This document shows, piece by piece, positions 1 through 6,000 of a stretch of DNA of 7,866 nt. The notes beneath the pieces are model-generated. The model ran no database searches. It was not told the origin of the DNA and saw only the letters and a program-made list of their open reading frames with translations. Both the position numbers and the translations under genes were made by a program. Within the stretch, counting starts at the first letter, position 1. Every line of letters starts with the position of its first letter. Where the stretch lies: contig JAHYYK010000066.1 of the NCBI GenBank assembly GCA_019425005.1, positions 1-7,866 on the forward strand, given 5' to 3'. This DNA is from Collinsella sp. (GTDB lineage Bacteria > Actinomycetota > Coriobacteriia > Coriobacteriales > Coriobacteriaceae).

Positions 1-1
1 G

Positions 2-52
2 CTCTACGAGTCGAGCGACATCATCGCGTGGGTGCAGAAGAACCTGCTCTAG
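2..52 (+). CDS. 3' end of a truncated gene, possibly glutaredoxin/GST-N-like
   Basis: An open frame enters from the left edge and ends at TAG 50-52. It gives the 16 residues LYESSDIIAWVQKNLL. The pattern of a Tyr-Glu-Ser-(Ser/Asp)-Asp-Ile-Ile stretch followed by a short amphipathic helix resembles the end of a glutaredoxin/thioredoxin-fold GST N-terminal domain, where the E-S-x-x-I segment contacts the glutathione gamma-glutamyl group and precedes the last helix. If so, the protein would be a small single-domain glutaredoxin-like protein that stops at that helix. Only the tail is visible, so the catalytic region cannot be checked. The gene converges on the tRNA-dihydrouridine synthase gene, with a long palindrome filling the gap. 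I am fairly sure this is a coding end and much less sure of the product. Confidence 0.55.
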   Translation, partial: LYESSDIIAWVQKNLL

Positions 53-55
53 TAC

Positions 56-105
56 TCATTGGGGACGTTCTTAAATGACTAGTCGTTAAAGAACGTCCCC
101 AATGA
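56..105. repeat. 50-bp near-perfect palindrome between convergent genes
   Basis: The left arm CATTGGGGACGTTCTT (57-72) is exactly complementary to AAGAACGTCCCCAATG (89-104), and 56/105 also pair. The symmetry runs through the centre (GACTAGTC, 77-84) with only an A/A mismatch at 73/88 and a G/T pair at 76/85, so the whole segment is one palindrome centred at 80.5. It fills the gap between the left-edge stop codon and the stop codon of the - strand gene, the usual place for a bidirectional terminator. No T-run follows either arm, so it is not a canonical intrinsic terminator. It may be a REP-like repeat with a role in mRNA 3'-end stability. Confidence 0.8.
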
Positions 106-109
106 CTGG

Positions 110-1063
110 CTAGCCGTGAAAGCGGGCTATGGGCGCGAGTGGCTGCTCGCGAAAGACGCGCTCGACGGCGGCGCGGTATTCGTCGACCTTTTTGGTCTTG
201 CGCACGATCTTGTGAACGTTAGCGGGATTGGCGAAGGCGCATTTGGCGTAGAACCACCACTCCTTCATGCGAAAGACCGCATTGCCGCCAATCTCTTCCG
301 CATATGCCGTAAACAGCGTGTCGTGGAAGCGCTGCAGCTCAGCAGCCGTGGCAGTAGGGCCGCCCTTAACCATGCGAGCCAGCGCGGGGTTCGCAAGCAA
401 GCCGCGCCCCAACATTACGTGACGCGTTCCGGGATAGGCCTCCACCAGCGCATCCATCTCCTCAAGATCAAAGATGTCGCCGTTGTAGGCCACCGGGAAC
501 GGCGCCCGCTCCAGCGTCTCGCCGTAAAACTCTTTGCGCGGCGAACCCGCATAGCGGTCCTTTTGCACGCGCGGATGCACGATCAGCTCTGCCAGCGGCA
601 TGCGGCAATAGAGGTCAAGCACACGCTCGTATTCGTCGTCGCTTTCCAACCCCAGCCTGGTCTTGACCGACACCGGCAACGGCGAGCGTTCGCACACGTC
701 GCTCAAGAACACCTCGAGCTCGTCGAGATTACGCAAGAAACCCGAGCCCTTCCCCTTGGCTACAACCGTGCCCGAGGGGCAGCCAAGGTTGAGATTGACC
801 TCGCGGTACCCCATCTCGGCGAGCACCTGCGCCGCCCACACAAACTCGTCCGCATTCTTGGACATCAGCTGAGGTACTACGTTAAGCCCCTGGTTATTGG
901 CGGGATCGACCTCTTTAAACGCCTTACCGCCAAAGCGGTTGCCCACGCGCGGCGGCGGCAAAAACGGCGTGTAATAACAATCGAGTGCGCCGAAACACTC
1001 CGCATGCACGCGACGGAACACATGCCCGGTAATCCCCTCCATAGGGGCCAGCGAAAGGATCAT
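110..1063 (-). CDS. tRNA-dihydrouridine synthase family protein (Dus, FMN-dependent)
   Basis: A complete 317-residue protein of the cytoplasmic Dus family (COG0042-type), the usual length. These FMN enzymes use NAD(P)H to reduce specific uridines in tRNA to dihydrouridine. An N-terminal TIM barrel binds FMN and a C-terminal helical domain binds tRNA. Visible motifs: LAPMEGIT at residues 5-12 (first FMN strand); NLGCPSG at 92-98 with the probable catalytic acid Cys95, followed by GSGFL at 106-110; KTRLG at 134-138; VHPR at 162-165 (His163, active site); YNGDI at 193-197; and GRGLLANP at 219-226 (phosphate binding). The start is ATG at 1063, since the FMN strand begins right after it. The Shine-Dalgarno is weak (GAGAAGAG, 3 nt upstream). 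The gene appears monocistronic, divergent from the gene at 1607. Which uridine it modifies cannot be told from sequence, so no symbol is given. Confidence 0.93.
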   Translation of the reverse strand: MILSLAPMEGITGHVFRRVHAECFGALDCYYTPFLPPPRVGNRFGGKAFKEVDPANNQGLNVVPQLMSKNADEFVWAAQVLAEMGYREVNLNLGCPSGTVVAKGKGSGFLRNLDELEVFLSDVCERSPLPVSVKTRLGLESDDEYERVLDLYCRMPLAELIVHPRVQKDRYAGSPRKEFYGETLERAPFPVAYNGDIFDLEEMDALVEAYPGTRHVMLGRGLLANPALARMVKGGPTATAAELQRFHDTLFTAYAEEIGGNAVFRMKEWWFYAKCAFANPANVHKIVRKTKKVDEYRAAVERVFREQPLAPIARFHG

Positions 1064-1086
1064 CTACTCTTCTCTCATATCAACGA

Positions 1087-1117
1087 ATGTGACAAAGGAA
1101 CCGCCCCTTTGTCACAT
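1087..1117. repeat. GTGACAAAGG palindrome, copy 1
   Basis: ATGTGACAAAGG (1087-1098) and CCTTTGTCACAT (1106-1117) are perfect 12-bp inverted arms around a 7-nt loop, AACCGCC. Nearly the same arms recur at 2983-3013 with a different loop, so this is a repeated unit and not a chance hairpin. It lies 24 bp upstream of the dihydrouridine synthase start and could sit in that gene's 5' leader. No T-run follows either side, so a simple intrinsic terminator is unlikely. Confidence 0.8.
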
Positions 1118-1119
1118 GC

Positions 1120-1149
1120 ATTATGCCTTGTGCTTCAGATGATTCACAA
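1120..1149 (-). promoter_or_regulatory. candidate sigma70-type promoter for the dihydrouridine synthase gene
   Basis: Read on the - strand, TTGTGA (1149-1144) and CATAAT (1125-1120) are separated by 18 bp, a reasonable -35/-10 pair. Transcription would start near 1113, inside the palindrome at 1087-1117. The spacer overlaps the hairpin at 1124-1153. The match is only moderate and there is no independent support. Confidence 0.25.
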
Positions 1150-1153
1150 GGCA
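1124..1153. repeat. short perfect inverted repeat
   Basis: TGCCTTGTG (1124-1132) is exactly complementary to CACAAGGCA (1145-1153), giving a 9-bp stem with a 12-nt loop. It lies 6 bp beyond the GTGACAAAGG palindrome, upstream of the dihydrouridine synthase gene, and overlaps the candidate promoter. It could be an operator for a dimeric regulator or simply a hairpin. Nothing in the sequence decides between these. Confidence 0.45.
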
Positions 1154-1202
1154 GAGGTAGCTACTTGACGATAATCACCCTTCCATCCGTCGCCTCACGC
1201 AA

Positions 1203-1384
1203 CGAAGGTGAATGCTTTTCCGCGAAGTGAACGAGTGAAATCGAGCCCCCGAAACATCGACACTTTTGGAGAGCCATTTCCTGCGGTTTTGTCGCTCAAA
1301 TCCTGCGGTTTTTGCATCCAAAAGTGCGAATGCTTCAGGGGTCCAGAATAGGTCGTTCACTTCTCGGAAAACCATTCACCTTCG
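1203..1384 (-). repeat. 182-bp hairpin element, copy A (inverted relative to copy B)
   Basis: Reverse-complemented, this segment aligns without a gap to 2784-2965, with about 135 of 182 positions identical by hand count. The ends are complementary to each other. The outer arm 1203-1221 pairs with 1366-1384 with one mismatch (1215/1372), and pairing continues inward through AGTGAACGA at 1226-1234, opposite 1353-1361. After an unpaired internal loop of about 10 nt comes a second stem that includes ACTTTTGGA (1262-1270) opposite TCCAAAAGT (1317-1325). The tip carries two direct boxes, read on the + strand as TCCTGCGGTTTTG (1279-1291) and TCCTGCGGTTTTT (1301-1313). It has no transposase and resembles a MITE-like or structured-RNA repeat. 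The - strand is assigned only to show orientation relative to copy B. Confidence 0.85.
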
Positions 1385-1387
1385 ATT

Positions 1388-1550
1388 TGCTGGCGCACAC
1401 AAACAGCGAGAGGCTGTCCCACGATAGCCCCCTTGCGCGTCATTCGCCCCATGATAGCGGCTTCATGCTCTAAAAGATGGCGCCCACGATCAAGCGACCA
1501 CCAACACCACGCCGTTGACACCATGTTTGAATAACAGGCGCCCTCCACTC
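1388..1550. other. intergenic stretch with no recognised feature
   Basis: Between hairpin element A and the candidate promoter of the next gene I find no convincing gene, tRNA, terminator or repeat. A 63-codon open frame on the - strand spans part of it but overlaps the element, has no visible Shine-Dalgarno and matches no family I know. Confidence 0.5.
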
Positions 1551-1553
1551 ATC

Positions 1554-1559
1554 TATACT
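1554..1559 (+). promoter_or_regulatory. candidate -10 box for the membrane-protein gene
   Basis: TATACT at 1554-1559 is a good -10 hexamer 47 bp upstream of the preferred ATG at 1607. The -35 side is poor: TTGAAT at 1527-1532 is 21 bp away, too far for a standard promoter, and the consensus TTGACA at 1515-1520 is farther still. A start near 1566 would give a leader of about 40 nt. Confidence 0.25.
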
Positions 1560-1606
1560 CAAGAGCGTGTGAGTATCGCCCGAAAACGATGAGAGTCGAG
1601 GCCCCC

Positions 1607-2740
1607 ATGCAGCAGCTCACCGAACAAGAAAAGAAACGCATCCAGCGGTACTGTACATACCCCAAGATCGCAGCGACCGCACTCGTCATGTCGTTCGTAG
1701 CATGTCTGCTCATGCTGCCGCTCCAAATGATCAACGATATCGCGTTCCACCAAAAGGAATTCCAACCCGCGGGCATATATACCGCCATCGCACTCACCGT
1801 AATCGAACTCGCCATCTTTTGCTATTGCGCCCTTGCACCGCGCTTTGGAATGCAGGGCAAACAGTGGAAGGAGCTGCAGAGCAGGCTTGCGGTGGCCCAG
1901 ACCAACAAGGACCGTTCCGCGGAGGTCGCCGGCGTGCTCGCCACGCAAGCTGCCGGCCGTCTGCTCAAAAACAGCGATAACGATGCTGCGCGCAACCTGG
2001 GCGGCGCCGCGGAGGTCGCCGGCGCCGTAGGGGCAGTCGCCACGGCGGCAGACGTGTTAGCCGAAACCTCGAGCAATGCCGAGGCCATGGCAAACGCATA
2101 CGGCGTGACGATTCCAAGCGCCAAAAAGCAGGTCATAGCTCTCGCGGTGGTGCCCGCCATTGTGCTGCTTGGCGCCTACATCCCGCAGTTTGTCCAGGGA
2201 AATAACGAGCTTCAGGCAAGAAAGGCTGCAGCCGCCGAGCAGCTCGCCATCGCGCAAGATGCCTTGGAGCCCGTGTGCGAACGCGTCGCGGTAGACGACC
2301 CATATGAGTCGTATCACGACTACGGCTACCGCATTATCGGCTATCTGCGCGATAATGACCTCGGCGCTCAAGCAGCCTATGTCTACCTTTCTTTTGATGC
2401 AGACGGCATGCTCACGGACGTCGATTACACCAGTCAGATCGAACCCGAGGCAAGCCTTGCAGACAACCTCGTCCGCGCCGAGCAGGACATCGCGACGCTC
2501 TGCGCCCCGCTCAACGGGCTGGACATTTCCGTTGCCACACCGGGCCTCCTCACGCCATGCAGCCTGTCGGATGAATTTAAACAGGCATTTTTAGCCGGAT
2601 CCCTATATAAAGAAATCAGCATTAAGACGGAGGATGAATCTATCAAGTCGTACTTCACCTTTGACACCGAGCCCAAAGAAGAGTTCGACGAGTACACTCA
2701 TCCGGAAATTAGGCTTATGCTCTCTGCAAAGAAGAGCTAA
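1607..2740 (+). CDS. hypothetical membrane-anchored protein with three predicted TM helices
   Basis: I do not recognise this protein. From ATG 1607 it has 377 residues. An in-frame ATG at 1589 would add MRVEAP, but 1607 is preferred because GAGG lies 5 nt upstream of it and nothing comparable precedes 1589. A charged, Lys-rich N-terminus leads into two hydrophobic helices at about residues 21-42 and 57-77. A polar, Ala/Gly-rich segment follows (about 85-174), then a third helix (175-195), an Ala/Gln-rich helical stretch, and a soluble acidic C-terminal domain of about 170 residues with Cys 224, 299 and 318. By the positive-inside rule (KKR before TM1, SAKK before TM3) the C-terminal domain is probably outside. 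An 18-bp direct repeat in frame gives two AEVAG-starting segments 30 residues apart. The gene stands alone, bracketed by the two hairpin elements, and converges on the ABC transporter gene. Confidence 0.8.
   Translation: MQQLTEQEKKRIQRYCTYPKIAATALVMSFVACLLMLPLQMINDIAFHQKEFQPAGIYTAIALTVIELAIFCYCALAPRFGMQGKQWKELQSRLAVAQTNKDRSAEVAGVLATQAAGRLLKNSDNDAARNLGGAAEVAGAVGAVATAADVLAETSSNAEAMANAYGVTIPSAKKQVIALAVVPAIVLLGAYIPQFVQGNNELQARKAAAAEQLAIAQDALEPVCERVAVDDPYESYHDYGYRIIGYLRDNDLGAQAAYVYLSFDADGMLTDVDYTSQIEPEASLADNLVRAEQDIATLCAPLNGLDISVATPGLLTPCSLSDEFKQAFLAGSLYKEISIKTEDESIKSYFTFDTEPKEEFDEYTHPEIRLMLSAKKS
1917..2024 (+). repeat. 18-bp in-frame direct repeat inside the membrane-protein gene
   Basis: CCGCGGAGGTCGCCGGCG occurs at 1917-1934 and again at 2007-2024, exactly 90 bp (30 codons) apart, both encoding Ala-Glu-Val-Ala-Gly in the same frame. 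The rest of the two 30-residue units is only loosely similar (Ala-rich), so this is either an old internal duplication or a short sequence-conversion tract. It lies in the cytoplasmic segment between TM2 and TM3. Confidence 0.75.
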
Positions 2741-2783
2741 AGGCTTACGTTCTGATTTCCGCTCGCGAACGCCGCCAATATAA

Positions 2784-2965
2784 CGAGGTCTAATACTTTT
2801 CCAAGAAGTGAACGACCGTTTTTGGACCCCCGAAGCATCGACATTTTCTGACGCCAAAACCGCAGGATTTAACAATCAAAACCGCAGGAAACCGCCTTCA
2901 ATAAGTGTTAGCGCTTCGGGGGTCCATTTTGACTCGTTCACTTCTCGGAAAAGTATTAGACCCCG
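2784..2965 (+). repeat. 182-bp hairpin element, copy B
   Basis: It has the same length as copy A (1203-1384) and aligns without gaps to its reverse complement. The outer arm 2787-2802 is perfectly complementary to 2947-2962. The stem continues through AGAAGTGAACGA (2804-2815) with a single mismatch at 2803/2946. After an internal loop, GGACCCCCGAAGC (2824-2836) pairs exactly with GCTTCGGGGGTCC. The tip contains two identical boxes, CAAAACCGCAGGA, at 2855-2867 and 2877-2889. It lies 43 bp after the stop codon of the membrane-protein gene and 17 bp from the next palindrome. No T-run marks it as an intrinsic terminator, though a transcript through it could fold into a very long stem. Confidence 0.85.
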
Positions 2966-2982
2966 ATTCCGCAAGGCCCTCA

Positions 2983-3013
2983 ATGTGACAAAGGGGCTGT
3001 CCCTTTGTCACAT
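2983..3013. repeat. GTGACAAAGG palindrome, copy 2, abutting the ABC gene stop
   Basis: ATGTGACAAAGGG (2983-2995) and CCCTTTGTCACAT (3001-3013) are perfect 13-bp arms around a 5-nt loop, GCTGT. The outer end touches the TGA stop codon of the ABC transporter gene (3015-3013), so the hairpin forms the immediate 3' end of that message. The position suits transcript 3'-end protection or termination, but there is no T-run downstream on the - strand. The arms match copy 1 at 1087-1117. Confidence 0.8.
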
Positions 3014-6000
3014 CATTCGGAGCGCAGGGCTTCCACGGGGTCTTTCTTGGATGCGCTGCGGGCCGGCAGCAGGCCGGCAACGACCGTCAGCAGCACCGAA
3101 ATCGCAATGAGTATTAGCGCATCCTGCACGGGCAGGCTCATCAAGTTGGGGACCTGTTTGGCAGCAAGCGCCCAGGCATTGACCGGAAAGCTCACGACAA
3201 CCACGACGGCAACGGCAAAGACGCCGGCAATGAGGCCCTCGATGAAGGTCTCGGCATTGAACACGTTGGCCACATTGCGCTTCGACGCGCCAATCGCACG
3301 CAGGATGCCAATCTCCTTTTTACGCTCCAGTACGCTGATGTAGGTGATGATGCCGATCATGATGGAGCTGACGACCAAGCTGATGCTCACAAATGCGATG
3401 AGTACCAAGCTGATGGTGTTCACGATGTCAGTTACCGAGCCCATGATGATGCCCATGTAGTCGGTGTACGAGATTGCCTGCTCATCGTGTCCAGCAGCTT
3501 TGACCTGCTTGTTGTACGCATCGATGTAATCGAGCACGCGCTCCTTGGCCTCAAAGTCGCGCGGGAAAATCTTGACCGAGATAGGGTCCGCCTCGTCCGC
3601 ATAGCCCAACGTGGTCAGATTGTTGTCGTAGGTGAGCTTCGACGCCTTGGCATAGCTCATCATGAGCGAACTCAGGTCCTCGGCGTCCATGTTGAAATGG
3701 ATGGCACGCGCAAAGGCGCTCGCATCCACACGCATAGCGCTCGCCAGGTTGGCAAAACTCGATGACATCTGCGTCGCCATCTGGCCCATGAGCCCTGCCG
3801 CGCCCGCCTTGAGCTGGGACGATACCGTCGACGCTATCTGCTCGCTGATCGTCTTCATGACCTGGTCCATAGCCTGCTGCAGATACGGAGCCAGCTGCTT
3901 TTGCACATAGTCGGTCATCGCCTGCTGCAGGCGCTCGGCCAGGGCATCGCCGCCCAGCGCCCTGAGCTGAGCCAGGCATTGCTGGGCTGCGGCATCATTC
4001 TCAAGATACGACGAGAATGCGGCAGCAAGCTTTGACGCGTCCTTAAGATCATCGGGCGTCAGTGCCTTAAACTGATCAGACTGCAAAAAGCCCTCAAACA
4101 GCTGGTTGGCTAGTGTTCCCACCTGCTGCATTTGCTCGGGCGTAAGTTCCAGACCGTCAAAGATACCCGAGAAATCGGGGGCCGGCGCTTTGGCCATGAT
4201 GTCACTAAAGTCGATGTCCTTACCAACGCCCGAAAGGTCAATGTTCAGCCCGGACAAATCGATACCAGAAAGGTCGACACCGCCCGCCGCGCCCGAGAGC
4301 GCAGATGCATCGAACGAGAACGCACTTTTGAGCGTCGCCTCGTCCACGCTGAACATACTGCCCAGATCCACGCCCTGCTTGGCCTCGCCTTGCAGTTCGT
4401 CGAAAGACTTGCCCGTAAAGACATCCGTCTCGGGGTGGGCAAGCTGCTCTTGCACAATCTGCGAATCGGCGGCACGCTCCATAAGCTGGCGAGTCAGTGC
4501 ATGCGTATAGGCAATGCCCGGAGACAATGCACTCGCATTGGCCGTCTCGTTAGGTCGCACCACGCCCACAATACGCACGTCAATGCCGTCGGCAACCTTG
4601 GCCGTCATAAAGTCGGCGTCGCCAGACATGTCAGTCCACATGCCGGTCTCTTCGTTTTTACGATAGGCATCGGCCGGCGACAGCACCTTAAACGTCGTGG
4701 ACAGCGCATCGTCGTAGGTAAAGTCGCCGCCGGTCTTGGGCGTCTCAACCTTGCCATCGGCCGTCATGGCGCTGTTAACCAGGTCGTTGAGCTCATCGAT
4801 ATCCAGCGCACCGATGCTGTAGAGCGTGTAGTCGCCCACCGTGCCGCGGCTCGAAAGTACCATCACGGCTTCGTTGGCAGACGTGGGCCAATGGCCGGCG
4901 ACGACATCGTACTGGCTGTCGAGCAGGCTCTGGTCGTCAATCATCTCGTTAAAGACCGAGGTTCCCATGGAATCCATGCTCACCGTTGCCGCCGAACTTG
5001 CGCCGCCGCTCATGGCCTCGGTCATAGCGTTGGGCACCAGCCGGACAGGCTTCTCATCGTCCTTGCCCGCACGATAGACAACCGGCGTCACGCCGTAGCC
5101 GTACTGGATAGCGTTGACCTCTTTATTGATACCGTCGCCGTCGTCGTCAAGCCATGCCTTAAAGCTTGTCATATCGTTAGATTTAACACTTGCGAACATG
5201 TCCTTTACGGCTGTGACCACAGGGATCTTGTCGGTTCCCTTAGCTTTGCCACCGGTAGCGTCATCGGACGAGCCCTCGCCCTTGGACGCCTCCTCATCGG
5301 TAGCCCCATGGCCGCCCATCATGGACGACAGGTCGTAGTCTTGTTTGGAAATCGTCAGCGGGTAGCTCGAGAGCGTGTCCTCCTCGACCTTTTTGATGTA
5401 GTCGTTTACGCCGTTGGACAGCGCCAGGATCGCCGCAATGCCGATAATGCCAATCGAGCCCGCAAAGGCCGTCATGGCCGTGCGACCCTTCTTGGTCATG
5501 AGGTTTCGGGCAGAAAGCCCCAGCGCCGTCACAAAGCTCATCGAGGTTTTGCGCGTGGGCTTGGCCTCGCGACGCGCGGCCTCGGCAGCATCAAAGGGAT
5601 CTGAATCGTCGGTGATCTTGCCGTCCGCCAGGGTGACGATGCGCGTGGCGTACTTGTACGCCAGCTCGGGATTGTGCGTGACCATGATGACCAGACGGTC
5701 GCGCGCAACGTCCTTGAGCAAATCCATGACCTGCACGGATGTCGTTGAGTCCAAGGCGCCGGTCGGCTCGTCAGCCAGCACAATCTCGGGATCGTTGATC
5801 AGGGCGCGGGCAATAGCCACGCGCTGCATCTGGCCGCCCGATAGCTGGCTCGGGCGCTTGTTAACGTGCTCGCCCAGACCGACTGCCTCAAGCGCCTTGC
5901 GTGCACGCTGGCGGCGCTCGGCATGCCCCACGCCCGTGAGCGTAAGCGCCAATTCCACGTTTTCCAAAATGGTCTGATGCGGAATGAGGTTGTAGCTCTG

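Noticed and set aside
56..105. Canonical rho-independent terminator at the first palindrome
   Set aside because: The stem is strong but no T-run follows on either strand. The same reasoning applies to the palindromes at 1087-1117 and 2983-3013.
116..1168. 350-codon + strand open frame opposite the dihydrouridine synthase gene
   Set aside because: It is rich in Arg, His and Ala with no recognisable domain, and is an antisense shadow of a gene with clear Dus motifs. The high GC content makes long shadow frames common.
1357..1548. 63-codon - strand open frame in the intergenic region
   Set aside because: It overlaps hairpin element A, lacks a convincing Shine-Dalgarno and resembles no family I know. 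It was left as a possible relic only.
5118..5154. EF-hand or dockerin-like calcium loop in the ABC transporter (LDDDGDGINKE, residues 373-383)
   Set aside because: The hydrophobic residue and final acidic position do not fit EF-hand spacing. I recall related transporters having a similar LDDxxxxI stretch without calcium motifs.
4132..5604. 490-codon + strand open frame opposite the ABC transporter gene
   Set aside because: It is a His/Arg-rich antisense shadow with no domain. The - strand protein has complete ABC and FtsX motifs.
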